A stretch of DNA of 64,000 nt from Enterobacter sp. EA-1 (GCA_002886105.1 CP025776.1:4774001-4838000), one strand, 5' to 3'. Positions 21,029 through 33,980 are shown, numbered from the stretch's first letter. Notes: generated by a model not told the origin, from the letters alone. Translations and numbers: made by a program.

Positions 21029-22341
21029 TTAGAATGTCACGCTAAGCTGTGCGCCAGCACCAGTTTTGTCTTCGCCCACGGGCCCATTAAATCGACGTGG
21101 ACACGGTTAAACGGTGCAAAACCGACACCGCCGGTAAAGACGTTTTTGTCGTCGCCTTTCACATCAGCGCGATAACCGGCCCGAACCGCCAGCCAGCTCA
21201 ACGGGCGAATTTCACCGCCGACGCCAACGTATTGGGAGTCCTTCTCGCTCTTAAAGCCTTTGGTCTCGGTTAAATCGCCGTCGGCGCTTAACGTCACCAG
21301 ATCGTTATGCCATGACACCCCGGCAGTCACCACCGGGCTAATCTGGTAAGTGTCTTTGTAATTGACCGTCTGCCCGGTTCTGCCGTTGCGGATCAGGATA
21401 TCTTTGGTGTCGATATCGCGGGAGATCAGGTTCGTGCCGGTCAGGCCGACGGTGATGTTTTCACTCAAATCTGCCGCCGCGCCGACATCCACGTTAAAAC
21501 CGGTATCATCGGTACGATAGCGGCTATTGTTCCACTCACTGCTGTGATAGTCATAAATAGAGGTGGTGTAGTTCCAGACCCGAGGGTTTTCTGCAGTTTT
21601 GGCGTCACGCCCAGAGATAAAGGAATGCCACCCACCTCGAACTGGCGAGCAACCGCAACGCCGTAATCCGATACAACAGCCGCACGACCAGATGCCGTGG
21701 AGTTGAGATTTTTGGTGATCTCGTTGCTGCCGTTTGGCGACACAACCGCATTCAGCGCCTCGCTCGCCGCAACCGTTGTGCTGTTCTGGATGCTGCGTAA
21801 ATAGGTAATATCCTGCGGGTCAACCGCAGTGCTGACAATCGCATGCGCGTAGGCTTTGGTGACAAAAGCCACGGAGAGCACATCGTTTGGAATACTGACA
21901 GCAATGCCTGCGGCAGCTTTCGCCCGCGCGGTTTTCCCGTCCGAGGAAGGTCAGTTCATCCGCCAGATCTTTGGCCGCGCTCTGGAATTGCCCCACGGTG
22001 CCCAAAGGGTTAGCAATAATTTGCGCGGCGGTCAGGTTATCCACGACATCGCGATAGTTGTCGATTTTGTCGCTGATATTGTCGATTTCATCGCGCAGAT
22101 TGTCCTTATCAGTAATTTGCGCCTGCACGCTCGGCAGGATAACGGTGATATCGTCTTCCGGCTTTGCTTTCGCCAGCAGCGCCGGGTTAATGAGGACTCC
22201 GCTGCCATAGTTTGCAGAGGCAACACCGGTTCCCCCCATTGCATCATTACGTGCTTCCGCCCGTATTGGCTGCTCCCGCCTGATTTGCCACAACGAAGGA
22301 GACAGCTATCGCGACCACCGAAAATTTGAGATTTTTTTCAC
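21029..22341 (-). CDS. TraF_2-type outer-membrane protein ("conjugal transfer protein TraF" family)
   Basis: A signal peptide (MKKNLKFSVVAIAVSFVVA after adding one A to a run near 22335) leads to a mature start with NDAMGGTGVASANYGSGVLINPALLA, as in FadL/OmpP1-like beta-barrels; only short blocks are quoted here. A charged helical stretch DEIDNISDKIDNYRDVVDNL near residue 90 precedes strands such as LAVRAGYRADVKGDDKNVFT and ends LSVTF, a typical outer-membrane terminal phenylalanine. Databases often call this family conjugal transfer TraF, but no other transfer genes are nearby, so the name should not be taken as function. Frame changes near 21935, 21585 and 21075 are joined. Confidence 0.7.
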
Positions 22342-22624
22342 AGTATGCGTCTCGTAGTCAGAATGAGTTTTTTAAGCCTGTTTAGTATTTGCTAAACAGG
22401 AAGGCTCTATTGCTGCGAATAACATAGGAAAAGTAGCTAAATCTCCTGAACGAAAAATAATCGAACAGAAGTGATTTTTGTGATTGATGACACTAATTAT
22501 TTATAGAAGACGCTGATGAGTTCGTGGATATATCGGCGAAAAAGAGATCGAGGACGCGATCTCGGCGTTTCGCGCCGGACATGGTAAAGTACGGGTTTAT
22601 TGCTTCCCGAAACAGAGAACGCCA
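22342..22624. other. Intergenic region upstream of zur
   Basis: About 280 bases between two divergent genes, AT-rich at 22440-22510. It must contain the zur promoter. I see no further gene or strong hairpin. Confidence 0.4.
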
Positions 22625-23143
22625 ATGGATAAGACCACTTCGCAAGAGATGTTAGTGCAGGCTGAAAAGCTGTGCGCGCAGCGCAATGTGCGCCTGACTC
22701 CCCCAGCGTCTTGGAAGTGCTGCGATTACTCAGTCTGCAGCAAGGGGCGATCAGCGCTTACGATCTGCTCGATTTATTACGCGTCAGCGAGCCGCAGGCT
22801 AAGCCGCCAACGGTATATCGCGCGCTGGATTTCCTGCTGGAGCAAGGGTTTGTTCATAAGGTGGAGTCCACCAACAGCTATGTGCTGTGCCATTTATTTG
22901 ATCAACCGACGCACACCTCAGCCATGTTTATTTGCGATCGCTGCGGGTCAGTGAAAGAAGAACAAGCGGAAGGCGTGGAAGATATCATGCATGCGCTGGC
23001 GGCGAAGATGGGTTTTGCCCTGCGTCATAACGTGATTGAAGCACACGGTTTATGCGCCGCGTGTGTGGAAGTGGAATCCTGTCGTCATCACGAGCACTGC
23101 CATCACGATCACAGCATTCTGGTAAAAGAAAAAACCCCGCTAG
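22625..23143 (+). CDS. zur: Zinc uptake regulator Zur
   Basis: A Fur-family repressor that shuts off zinc import when zinc is bound. MDKTTSQEMLVQAEKLCAQR, then VRLTP...LEVLRLLSLQQGAISAYDLL form the winged helix. KPPTVYRALDFLLEQGFVHK is the recognition region, and FICDRCGSVKEE plus LCAACVEVESCRHHEHC supply cysteine and histidine zinc ligands. Length is about 171 residues. A frame change near 22703 (within TPQRLEVL) and one extra A near 23135 are inferred; correcting the latter gives the family C-terminus VKEKPR and a TAG stop at 23143 instead of a run-on to 23229. Confidence 0.94.
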
Positions 23144-23159
23144 TGGTCATATCACCCCC

Positions 23160-23285
23160 CAATTTCATGTCGGGTAAGGCAGCAAACGTACGAACGCCGG
23201 GAGCATACATCAGTATATGCCCCGGATGAGAAAGTGCAGCTAACGTAGATAAAACGTGAAAGATAAAGGAGGGTACATCCATGTA
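23160..23285. repeat. Degenerate ERIC-like element between zur and yjbJ
   Basis: The blocks GCCGGGAGCATACATCAGTA, GCCCCGGATGAG, GTGCAGCTAACGTAGAT and GTGAAAGATAAAG follow the order and spacing of an ERIC element (GGGAGCTTACATAAGTAAGT, GACTGGGGTGAG, GCAGCCAAC, GAAAGATGACGG) with many substitutions. It occupies the convergent space between zur and yjbJ. Confidence 0.6.
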
Positions 23286-23335
23286 CCGTTCGGGCAGAGC
23301 CCTTCAGAGGGTCAACACTTGAGGGTGAGTGTCGG

Positions 23336-23546
23336 TTACCAGCGGTAATCGTTACGGCTTTCCCAATCCGTAACTTCCTTTTCCGCCTGATCTTTTGCGT
23401 AACCGTAACGTTCCTCGGATTTTACCCACCAGCTGGTCACGTTTACCTTCGATGACGGTCATATCATCATCGGTCAACTTGCCCCATTTCTCTTTCACAG
23501 TACCTTTAAACTGCTTCCAGTTACCGCCGATTTCGTCTTTGTTCAT
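23336..23546 (-). CDS. yjbJ: CsbD-family stress protein YjbJ
   Basis: A 69-residue hydrophilic protein of the CsbD family, abundant in stationary phase and under osmotic stress in E. coli; the molecular role is unknown. MNKDEIGGNWKQFKGTVKEK and WGKLTDDDMTVIEGKRDQLV are intact. A CCTCGG at 23413 (plus strand) where CCTGG is expected shifts the frame; after correction the C-terminus ends NDYRW and TAA at 23336. This is one of the clearest cases of the Dcm-site error. Confidence 0.92.
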
Positions 23547-23734
23547 CGTTGACTCCTTATCGTTCGGTTAAAAGTTACGTTCCTGTTGCGCTGAACGTAC
23601 TGATTATTGTAGTCAGGAATACTGCCATTTGTTTTACATTCGGAATCTTTAACCATTTACGATAAAGAAAACAGTATTAACGAGACGAAAGAAAGAGGTG
23701 TGAACCAGCAATACTGGGGGGAAAAGAGGGGCTG

Positions 23735-25069
23735 TCAGGAGGGACCAACACCGGAAAACCAGTGCCATTGCGCCAGTGACGACGCCATACCCACGCTAAA
23801 GTCAGCCCACGCAGCGCCAAGAACACCACCAGCGACAACCACAGACCATGGTTGCCCAGCGTGGGCACCGTCAAGAGCGTCAGGGCAAACCCGCATGCAG
23901 CAACCGCCATGCTGTTACGCATTTCCGCACCGCGCGTCGCACCCACAAACATGCCATCCAGCAAATAACACCACACGCCCACCACCGGCAGGATCACTTG
24001 CCAGATAAGATAGTGCCCGGCCATGTTTTGCAGGGCTGGCAGCGAGGTGAGCAGCGCGATAATTGACTCCCCGGCCAGCGCATATATCGCCGAGAACGCC
24101 AGCGCCACTAGACTGCTGGCGGCACGCCGCACGCCAGATGAGATTAAGCTGAGTGTCGTCACGTGCGCCATAAGCATGCCCGGAATGGGCTTCCACTGCA
24201 TAAGCGAACCCGTCCAGCGCGTAGGCAGTAAACGTCAGAAACATCATCAGCACCGCATTCGCCGCCACGGTTTCGCCGCCAAGACGCGCGCCGAACACGG
24301 TTATCGAACCAAAGCAGAGCTGTAGCAATAACGAGCGCAGCATGATGTCCCGATTAAGCGCCAGCAAGCGCCCAAGTCCACCGCGCCAAAGCCGTCTTCA
24401 GCACAGGGAAGGTGATATCGCGCATAACCAGCACACGGCGCGCCATCAGCAGACCGAGCACAAAGGTCGCGTACTCCGCCACCACCGTTGCCAGTGCTGC
24501 CCCCTCGGACATTCATGCCCAGCCCCATCACCAGCCAGACATCAAGCACAATATTGAGAACGTTGCCCACCACCAGTAGGATCACCGGCGCGCGGGCATA
24601 CTGCACGCCCAGCAGCCAACCCAGCAGCACCGGTTGCCGAGCGATGCGGGAGCGCTTAGCCAGCGAATATCAAGAAAGCGCCGCGCCTGCTCCAGCACCG
24701 CAGCGCTGCCGCCGGTAATGTGCAACGCCAGATCGATAAGCGGCGCGCGCAACAGTGTAATCAGCACGCCGGCTCCCAACGCCAGCAGCAGTGGCTGTAC
24801 CAACGCCCGAGCCAGCGCGGGCGCATTTTTCGCACCGTATGCCACCGGGCCGTCAGCCCGGTGGTGCTCATCCGCAGGAACAGCAGCAGCATAAACAGGA
24901 AGCTGGTCGCGGTCGCGCCGATGGCCACACCGCCCAGATAGACCGCACTATCCAGATGCCCAACCACTGCCGTATCCACCAGTCCCAGCAACGGGACAGT
25001 GATATTGGAGAAGATCATAGGCAGGGCAAGTCGCCACAGCGCTTTGTCGGATGCAGTCAGCAGCGGCAT
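23735..25069 (-). CDS. dinF: MATE-family efflux protein DinF
   Basis: A twelve-helix MATE transporter in the inner membrane, in the lexA operon and therefore SOS-induced; linked to protection against oxidative stress and bile salts in E. coli. MPLLTASDKALWRLALPMIF, LLGLVDTAVVGHLDSAVYLG, GWLLGVQYARAPVILLVVGN and AYALDGFAYAVEAHSG are diagnostic. The written frame runs past the true end; restoring a lost C at 23760 (CTGG for CCTGG) gives the C-terminus GTWFSGVGPS and a stop at 23735. Other frame changes fall near 24850, 24630, 24505, 24385, 24200 and 24120. Confidence 0.93.
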
Positions 25070-25140
25070 AGCAGTGTCAGAATCGATCGGGGATTAACGC
25101 TGCGGAGCGTAAAACAGCGCCGCAGCGAATAAGGGAGGCG

Positions 25141-25754
25141 TTACAGCCACTCGCCATTGCGAATGACACCTACCGCCAGCCCTTCAATGGTGAAGTTTTG
25201 ATCGCGCAGGTCAACAACAATCGGGGAAAACTCATTGTTTTCCGGTAACAGTTCAACGGTGTTGCCCTGTTTTTCAGACGTTTAACGGTAACTTCGTCTT
25301 CAATACGCGCCACAACCACCGGCCGTTGCGCACGTCCTGCGTTTTATGCACCGCGAGCAGGTCGCCGTCCATAATGCCGATGTCTTTCATCGACATCCCG
25401 CTAACGCGCAGCAGGAAATCCGCATGCGGTTTGAAGAGCGCAGGATCGACCTCGTAATGCCCTTCGATATGCTGCTGCGCCAGCAGCGGCTCACCGGCGG
25501 CGACGCGACCGATCAGCGGCAGCCCGAGATCGTCTTCTTCTTCGAGCAGCAAGCGAAGACCGCGGGATGCGCCGGATACGATTTCGATAACCCCTTGCGC
25601 GCCAGCGCTTTGAGGTGTTCTTCAGCCGCATTTGGGGAACGGAACCCCAATTGTTGCGCGATTTCCGCACGCGTCGGCGGCATACCTGTTTGGGAGATGC
25701 GATCGCGGATAAGATCGAACACCTCTTGCTGCCCTCGGCCGTTAATGCTTTCAT
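25141..25754 (-). CDS. lexA: SOS repressor LexA
   Basis: LexA represses DNA-damage genes and cleaves itself when stimulated by RecA filaments. MKALTA then [20 protein letters not shown] and [20 protein letters not shown] form the winged helix. The cleavage site Ala-Gly is in [13 protein letters not shown], the catalytic serine in [13 protein letters not shown] and the lysine in [13 protein letters not shown]. The C-terminus [14 protein letters not shown] is normal (202 residues). Frame changes near 25735, 25590, 25325 and 25275 are likely errors. Two SOS boxes sit just upstream, and dinF follows in the operon. Confidence 0.96.
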
Positions 25755-25762
25755 TCCGCCCC

Positions 25763-25800
25763 CTGGGGTGTATATACAGTTATGCTGTGAGTATATACAG
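25763..25800 (-). promoter_or_regulatory. Two tandem LexA boxes controlling lexA-dinF
   Basis: The site at 25785-25800 (CTGTGAGTATATACAG) has perfect CTG-N10-CAG spacing. The site at 25763-25779 (CTGGGGTGTATATACAG) matches the E. coli lexA proximal operator except for one extra G, giving 11 bases between half-sites, probably a homopolymer error. The pair provides autoregulation of lexA. Confidence 0.92.
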
Positions 25801-25864
25801 TTAAAGGTGATTTTGGAACCAAATTTAAAGCAAAAACCGGTGGCGTTATCGAATTCTGGAATCG

Positions 25865-26237
25865 TTATCGAAAATGCGACCAGAGCAGTGAGATCCAGTG
25901 TAAACAGCGCCAGCAGGATAGACATCAGCACCGCTGCCGACCCCATATCCTTCGCTCGCCCGGAAAGTTCATGAAATTCCGCGCCAATCCGATCCACCAC
26001 GGCTTCCAATTGCGCTGTTGAGGATTTCAACGATCATGACCAGCGATACCGAACCAATCAGCAGCACGCGCGTGATGGGATCCACATCGAGCCAGCAGGC
26101 AATAATAATGGCCAGCACGACCGCGACGGCTTCCCCGGCGAAACGCCGCTTCATTTATCCATGCGGCGCGAACGCCTTTCCGAGGAATAGCCCGCCGCTT
26201 TAATTATCCGGGTTAATCCAGTGGTATTATTGGCCAT
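25865..26237 (-). CDS. dgkA: Diacylglycerol kinase DgkA
   Basis: A small trimeric integral membrane kinase that recycles diacylglycerol to phosphatidic acid. MANNTTGLTRIIKAAGYS starts the protein; INEAAFR, ACWLDVDPITRVLLIGS, VMIVEILNSAIEAVVDRIG and HELSGRAKDMGSAAVLMSI are the conserved blocks with the catalytic glutamates. A CCGAGG at 26180 (plus strand) replaces the expected CCAGG in the Ser-Trp-Lys codons. An extra base near 25886 hides the C-terminus, which after correction reads ISLLWSHFR (122 residues). Upstream of lexA and divergent from plsB, as in E. coli. Confidence 0.93.
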
Positions 26238-26366
26238 GAAAAGAACCTTTTTATCTAATGAGCATCAATGTCTATGTAAGCACGCAGAGGTACAACAGAA
26301 ATTATGCGCGCTTTCTGATATTCTTGCGGCGCAATGGCACTATTAACCAGAGGCTTTACATCCTTT

Positions 26367-28782
26367 ATGTCCGGCTGGCCACGAATTTACTACAAATTAC
26401 TGAATTTACCATTAAGCGTGCTGGTAAAAGTAAATCGATCCCCCGCAGAACCTGCACAGGAACTGGGTCTCGATACCTCACGTCCCATCATGTATGTGCT
26501 GCCTTACAACTCCAAGGCAGACTTGATGACGCTGCGCTCAGTGTCTGGCGCATGAGCTGCCAGACCCACTGGAACCGTTGGAAATCGACGGCGCACTGCT
26601 ACCGCGTTACGTGTTTATCCACGGCGGGCCGCGTGTATTTACCTATTACACGCCAAAAGAAGAATCCATCAAACTGTTCCATGATTACACCGGATCTCCA
26701 TCGCAGTCATCCGGATTTGGATGTGCAAATGGTGCCGGTATCGGTGATGTTTGGTCGCTCCCCGGGCGTGAGAAGGGCGAAGTCAACCCGCCTTTACGCA
26801 TGCTCAACGGCATTCAGAAATTCTTCGCTGTTTCGGCTTGGCCGCGACAGCTTCGTGCGTTTTTCGCCGCTGGTTTCATTGCGTCGCATGGCGACAGAAC
26901 ACGGCACAGACAAAATCATCGCGCAGAAACTTGCGCGCGTCGCGCGTATGCACTTCGCCCGTCAGCGCCTTGCCGCAGTTGGCCCCGCGCCTGCCTGCGC
27001 CGGATCTGTTTAATAAGCTGCTCTCATCCAAAGCGATTGCCAGAGCTGTCGAAGATGAGGCGCGCAGCAAAAAATCTCCCACGATAAGGCGCAGCAAAAC
27101 GCAATTGCGCTGATGGAAGAGATCGCAGCGAACTTCTCGTACGAGATGATCCGCTTGACCGACCGCATCCTTGGCTTCACCCGGAACCGTCTCTATCAGG
27201 GCATTAATGTGCACAACGCCGAGCGCGTGCGCCAGTTGGCCCATGATGGTCATGAGATTGTCTATGTGCCCTGCCACCGCAGCCATATGGACTACCTGCT
27301 GCTTTCTTACGTGCTGTATCACCGGGGGCTGGTGCCGCCGCATATCGCCGCAGGCATTAACCTGAATTTCTGGCCTGCCGGGCCGATTTTCCGCCGTCTT
27401 GGCGCGTTCTTTATTCGCCGTACCTTTAAAGGCAATAAGCTCTATTCCACTGTGTTTCGTGAATATCTGGGCGAGCTGTTCAGCCGCGGTTATTCCGTCG
27501 AATATTTTGTGGAAGGGGGCCGTTCCCGCACCGGGCGTTTGTTGGATCCGAAAACCGGTACGCTGTCGATGACCATTCAGGCGATGCTGCGCGGCGGTAC
27601 GCGTCCGATCACGCTGGTGCCGATTTACATCGGTTATGAGCACGTGATGGAAGTGGGCACTTACGCCAAAAGAGCTGCGCGGCGCGACGAAAGAGAAAGA
27701 GAGTCTGTTGCAGATGGTGCGCGGCCTGAGCAAGCTGCGCAATCTGGGCCGGGGGTATGTGAATTTCGGTGAGCCCATCCCGCTGATGAACTACCTGAAC
27801 CACCATGTGCCGGAGTGGCGCGAGTCGATCGATCCGATTGAAGCCATCCGTCCGGCATGGTTAACGCCGACGGTGAACGGCATTGCCGCCGATCTGATGG
27901 TGCGAATTAACAACGCGGGTGCGGCTAACGCCATGAACCTGTGCTGTACGGCGCTGTTGGCATCGCGTCAGCGCTCTCTGACGCGTGAGCAGTTAACCGA
28001 GCAATTGAGTTGCTACCTTGAGCTCATGCGCAATGTGCCCTATTCGCCGGATTCAACCACGCCGTCCGCCAGCGCCAGTGAGCTTATCGATCACGCGTTG
28101 CAGATGAACAAGTTTGAAGTCGAGAAAGATACCATCGGCGATATCATCATTCTGCCGCGCGAGCAGGCCGTGTTGATGACCTATTACCGCAATAACATTG
28201 CGCATATGCTGATGCTGCCGTCATTGCTGGCGGCTATCGTGACCAGCATCGCGCCATTTCCCAACGTGAAATTCTGCGTCATGTCGAGTTGCTCTACCCG
28301 ATGCTGAAAGCGGAACTGTTCCTGCGTTGGGAAAAAGCAGAGCTGGCGCAGGTGCTGGAAAACCTGACCCGAGGAGCTGCTGCGCCAGGGCTGCTGACGC
28401 TGAAAGACGATCGTGTAAGCATTAACCCGGCGCACTCGCGTACGCTGCAACTGCTCGCCGCAGGCGCGCGCGAAACGCTGCAACGTTATGCCATCACCTT
28501 CTGGCTGTTGAGTGCGAACCCGTCAATGAACCGCAGTACGCTGGAAAAGAGAGCCGTACGCTGGCGCAACGTCTGTCGGTGCTGCACGGTATCAACGCAC
28601 CGGAGTTCTTCGATAAGGCGGTCTTCAGTACGCTGGTACTGACACTGCGTGACGAAGGCTATATCAGCGACACTGGCGATGCGGAACCCGCGCAGACATT
28701 AAGCGTGTACCAGATGCTGGCGGAGTTGATTACCTCGGATGTGCGTTTAACGATTGAGAGCGCAACGCAAGCAGAAGCGTGA
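26367..28782 (+). CDS. plsB: Glycerol-3-phosphate acyltransferase PlsB
   Basis: PlsB catalyses the first acylation of phospholipid synthesis in the inner membrane. The start [16 protein letters not shown] matches the annotated E. coli start; an in-frame ATG at 26334 is the alternative. [20 protein letters not shown], the acyltransferase motif [21 protein letters not shown] with HX4[21 protein letters not shown], and motif [23 protein letters not shown] are all present, as is [19 protein letters not shown]. Length is about 806 residues. At least eight frame changes interrupt it (26547, 26688 CACCGG, 26755, 26845, 27080, 27670, 28250, 28370 and others). The ends and all motifs agree with a functional gene. 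Confidence 0.96.
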
Positions 28783-28795
28783 GGAAGTAAGATAA

Positions 28796-28817
28796 CCCTC
28801 TCCCGACAGGGAGAGGG
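28796..28817. repeat. GC-rich hairpin repeat between plsB and ubiA
   Basis: A perfect 9-bp stem CCCTCTCCC-GACA-GGGAGAGGG lies between the convergent ends of plsB and ubiA. A related hairpin with the same CCCTCTC/GAGAGGG stem occurs at 39811-39830, so it is a small dispersed repeat. It lacks a T-run and may mark 3' ends rather than terminate alone. Confidence 0.7.
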
Positions 28818-28827
28818 GTGAGAAACA

Positions 28828-29694
28828 TCAATGCAGGTAACTGAACGCCAGCCCTAAAAACAGCACCAGACCCACGTAGTTGTTGTTCATAAAAGCTTTA
28901 AAACAGGCGTCGCGTTCACGGCCCGCAATCAGCACCTGCTGGTAGACAAACAGCCCACCCGCTATCAGCACCGTCGCGTAATAGACCCAGCTTAGCCCGT
29001 TCAGCCAACCAATGGACGCCATCAGCGCCATCACCGCAACCTGCAAAATACCAATAATCAACGTGTCGAAACGGCCAAACAGGATTGCTGTCGATTTGAT
29101 ACCAATTTTGACATCGTCGTCCCTGTCGACCATTGCGTATTGCGTGTCGTAAGCCACAGCCCACAAAATATTGGCAAGGAACATGATCCAGCAACTCAGC
29201 GGTACTGACTCGCTGACCGCGGCAAACGCCATCGGAATCGACCAGCCAAACGCCGCGCCCAACACCACCTGCGGCAGATGCGTGTAGCGCTTCATAAACG
29301 GATAGACCCATGCCAGCGCCAGTGCAGCCACCGACAGCAGGATGGTCATCATGTTGAGCGTCAGCACCAGCGCAAACGCTAACAACACCAGCACCACGAA
29401 CAGGGTCCGCGCTTCATTCTCCGTCACGGCGCCGCTGGGCAGGCGGTTCGCGGTGCGTTTAACATGGCCGTCAAACTTACGATCCGCGTAATCGTTCACC
29501 ACGCATCCGGCGGCGCGCATCAGCCAGACGCCCGCCACAAAGACCAGTAAAATCCACAGCGGCGGCACACCCGGCGTCGCCACCCATAACGCCCACAGCG
29601 TCGGCCACAGCAGCAGCAACGCACCAATCGGTTTGTCCGTACGCATCAGCCGGTGAAAGGCCAACAGCTTATTCTGCGTGAGACTCCACTCCAT
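28828..29694 (-). CDS. ubiA: 4-hydroxybenzoate octaprenyltransferase UbiA
   Basis: An inner-membrane prenyltransferase that joins the octaprenyl tail to 4-hydroxybenzoate in ubiquinone synthesis. The 288-residue frame is uninterrupted, unusual in this window. The first aspartate-rich motif [15 protein letters not shown] and the second [20 protein letters not shown] are visible, with about eight hydrophobic helices. The gene follows ubiC by 12 bases on the same strand and should be cotranscribed with it. Confidence 0.97.
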   Translation of the reverse strand: MEWSLTQNKLLAFHRLMRTDKPIGALLLLWPTLWALWVATPGVPPLWILLVFVAGVWLMRAAGCVVNDYADRKFDGHVKRTANRLPSGAVTENEARTLFVVLVLLAFALVLTLNMMTILLSVAALALAWVYPFMKRYTHLPQVVLGAAFGWSIPMAFAAVSESVPLSCWIMFLANILWAVAYDTQYAMVDRDDDVKIGIKSTAILFGRFDTLIIGILQVAVMALMASIGWLNGLSWVYYATVLIAGGLFVYQQVLIAGRERDACFKAFMNNNYVGLVLFLGLAFSYLH

Positions 29695-29706
29695 TTTCGA
29701 TTCCTC

Positions 29707-30208
29707 TTAGTACAACGGCGACGCAGGCAAAAAACAGTTCGGTCAGCATCAGCGGTTTTCCCCCCGAGGCGCAGGCGGGAACGGCGTCCCCATAGCTGCT
29801 CATGACGACCAATTTCAATAAAGTCACGCGTAAGCGTAGAAGAGGTAAAAAGATAACGCCCAAGCGGCGTTTTTCCCAACTTTTGCAGCGCCAGCTCCGG
29901 ACCACTCAGGGTGGACTCCGGCACCACGGTGCGCCCGGCAAGCCCGAGGGTTCGCCATCCGCGCAGAGAATGATTTCCCGCAACCAGTAACGCGACTCCT
30001 CCGGCAACAGGCCGTGCTCCTGCGCTATCTCGTCTGCGGTGACAAAATCTTCCCGAATCAGCGTCACGCTGACCGTTTTGCCCTGCTGCTCAAAACGTTT
30101 CGTCATGGAATCTTCCAGCAACAACCAGTCCAGCCGTTGCGGTTCAAGCGCAGGAATCGCGTCTAAATAGCGCAGCGCACGCAATTGCGTAAGCGCGGGG
30201 TGAGACAT
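29707..30208 (-). CDS. ubiC: Chorismate lyase UbiC
   Basis: UbiC converts chorismate to 4-hydroxybenzoate plus pyruvate, the first committed step of ubiquinone synthesis. [40 protein letters not shown] and [18 protein letters not shown] lead to the conserved arginine, and [19 protein letters not shown] lies near the C-terminus. The length is 165 residues. Frame changes near 29950 and 29780-29810 split the frame. It lies directly upstream of ubiA. Confidence 0.94.
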
Positions 30209-30390
30209 GCCTTACTCTCCGGTACATAACGTAGGATTATTGTATCGCAGAACAGGCGTTACGGGCGGGGAAAGTTCATTCGGTTTTCATCAGCGCAACA
30301 GGTGTGCAACAGCGCGCGCCGCTGCGCGGAAAAAGGGTGCGTCAGGCGACGCACCAGTTGCTGCAAATATCAGCATTGTGGGGGAGACTT

Positions 30391-31331
30391 TTACCCCTTG
30401 CCTTTTACACTGCCGATAAAAGTGGAACGGGCGGTTTTCGACCCGAGACGCTCTGCTTCATCCAATAATTTCAATGCCTTATCAACATCCCCTTTCGCAA
30501 CAGCTTGTTTGATGGTCTGGTTAAAATAGCTCTCCGTATCGTTGAGCATCGGTTCGCTTTTCACTGCAGGCGCAGGTGCGGCAACCGGCGCGGCGGCGGG
30601 TGCTGGCTGGCGCTATAGGCTGGCGCCGCCGTATTTCCCACGGTGACCGGGCCGGAGGAACCAAACAGCGGGCCGACCCGAGGATGCTGGACGATGACGA
30701 GGTGCTGGCTTTCACCGCCAGCGAACCGGTTACGCCATGGCGGGCAATCGGATCGGGGATATCAGGCACCGCGTTACCATTGCCTTTTGCATACGCTTTG
30801 GCCGGATCAACCATTTGCGTGGTTTGCTGGAGATCTTTTTGGGTCGTAAACACCAGCAGATAAAGCTTTTGCTGGCCCAGTGCAGGAGTGAGCTTCATCG
30901 TGCCTTCTAAACGATTATCAGACATCACTCCCGGCTCCTCGGTAAGTAAAGAAGTGGGACGGGAAAAATGCCGCTGGCGTGAAGTTCTGATCAAGCACCA
31001 GCACGTTCGGCGCATACACGCTCTCATTGCTGACTTTGCTGGTGAGCGTGATGTTCAGTTCACCAATGTTCGCCGGAACGCTATAGGCCATTACCGGCCC
31101 GGAAATCCCCGCGACGTTCAGCGTCTGCCCGGCAGCGCTCACATCGCTGGAAAGGGTTTGCGAAGGCGAAACAGGCATCCAGTGCAACTGTTGCAGCGCA
31201 GAAGCAGGGATGGACGGTGCGGCAGAGACATCCTGCGGCACGATATTGACGGCAGCCAGTGCTCACAGCGGGAGCCGCAGCCAGTAGCCCTGCGGACAAG
31301 CAGAGCACGATAAAACTTTTTTCATTTTCAT
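30391..31331 (-). CDS. malM: Maltose operon periplasmic protein MalM
   Basis: MalM is the last gene of the malK-lamB-malM operon; the protein is periplasmic and its role is still unclear. A signal peptide starts MKMKKSFIVLCLSAGLLAAA. AGISGPVMAYSVPANIGEL, SVYAPNVLVLDQNFTPAAFF and LTPALGQQKLYLLVFTTQKD match E. coli, and the C-terminus after the serine-rich and alanine/proline-rich linker ends KGKG. Frame changes near 31265, 30935-30945, 30725-30740 and 30640 interrupt it. Length is about 310 residues. Confidence 0.93.
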
Positions 31332-31394
31332 TATTATCACCTTGATTGCTCGGTGAGCGTTGGCCGGTGCAATAGCGCGCGTCACTCCAAGATT

Positions 31395-31412
31395 GAGGGG
31401 CTTGCGCCCCTC
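31395..31412 (-). terminator. Hairpin in the lamB-malM intergenic space
   Basis: The stem GAGGGGC-TTGC-GCCCCTC lies 30 bases past the lamB stop. It probably acts as an mRNA 3' stabiliser or attenuator that lowers malM expression relative to lamB; there is no T-run. Confidence 0.6.
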
Positions 31413-31441
31413 GTTCGGTCATTACAGCGGGTGTGAATGGA

Positions 31442-32872
<1,431 letters not shown>

Positions 32873-33980
32873 TTAAACGCCGGGCTCTTTATGCAACCGG
32901 CGGCAGGCGGTGCCATCTTCACGGAACAGATGGCAACGCTCCGGCGGTAAGCCGATGGCGAATGTGGCACCCTCTTCTACCAGCACCACGTCGGTCTGGC
33001 GGTAAACCAGTTCTGACGTATTGCGGGGGATCTGGATATGAATTTGTGTTTCGTGACCAAGCTGTTCTACGACCTGAACTTCGCCTTCCAGCGTGACATC
33101 GGCGATGTCGCTTGAAGCAGATGCTCCGGGCGAATGCCCAGAGACATATTCGCGCCGACCCGCACATTGGCGCTGTCTACCGGCAGCCAGACTTGCTGGC
33201 GGTTAGGCAGCTCAACCTGCACCTGTTCAATGGCGGTGGCAGTGACTTTTACCGGCAGGAAGTTCATCTTCGGTGAGCCGATAAATCCGGCGACAAAACG
33301 GTCAGCCGGGTAGTGATAGAGCTCCAGCGGTTTACCCACCTGCGCCACGCGACCGGCGTCCAGCACCACAATCTTGTCGGCCAGCGTCATCGCTTCGACC
33401 TGATCGTGGGTGACGTAAATCATCGTGCGACCCGGTGCGTTTATGCAGACGGGAGATCTCAATACGCATCTGCACACGCAGGGCGGCATCAAGGTTGGAG
33501 AGGGGTTCATCAAGCAAGAAGACGCGGGGTTCGGCGACCAGTGTGCGCCCAATCGCGACGCGCTGACGCTGACCACCGGAAAGGGCTTTCGGTTTACGCT
33601 CCAGCAAATGGGCCAGTTGGAGGATTTCGGCCACCCGGGTAACACGCGCTTTGATCGTCTCTTTTTCGCACCCGCTAACTTCAGGCCAAAGACATATTCT
33701 CCGCCACCGAAAGGTGCGGATAGAGCGCATAGGACTGAAATACCATGCCGACGCCGCGTTCGGCGGGGGAACATCATTCATACGGGTATCGCCGATCAGC
33801 AAATCCCCGCTGGTAATGGTCTCCAGCCCGGCAATCATGCGCAGCAGCGTCGATTTACCACAGCCTGACGGGCCAATAAACACCACGAATTCACCTTCGT
33901 GAATATCGAGGTTGATGTCTTTCGACACCACCACATCGCCCCTGTGCTTTCGTTACATTACGCAGCTGTACGCTCGCCAT
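32873..33980 (-). CDS. malK: Maltose/maltodextrin ABC transporter ATPase MalK
   Basis: The ATPase of the maltose importer, which also inhibits MalT. Walker [14 protein letters not shown], the signature [16 protein letters not shown], Walker [19 protein letters not shown] and the switch histidine in [17 protein letters not shown] are visible, with the C-terminal regulatory TOBE domain ([22 protein letters not shown]). Length is about 370 residues. Frame changes near 33940, 33770, 33690, 33440 and 33110 are likely errors. The C-terminus [20 protein letters not shown] follows after the last one. It is the first gene of the leftward mal operon. Confidence 0.96.

Noticed and set aside
21029-22341. 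Evidence for an integrated conjugative element from a TraF-named protein
   Set aside because: No other transfer, integrase or relaxase genes occur nearby. The TraF_2 family is a chromosomal outer-membrane-barrel type in many enterics.
23144-23229. An extended C-terminus of Zur
   Set aside because: It arises from one extra A; the corrected frame gives the normal family end VKEKPR and a stop at 23143, and the extension is encoded by an ERIC-like repeat.
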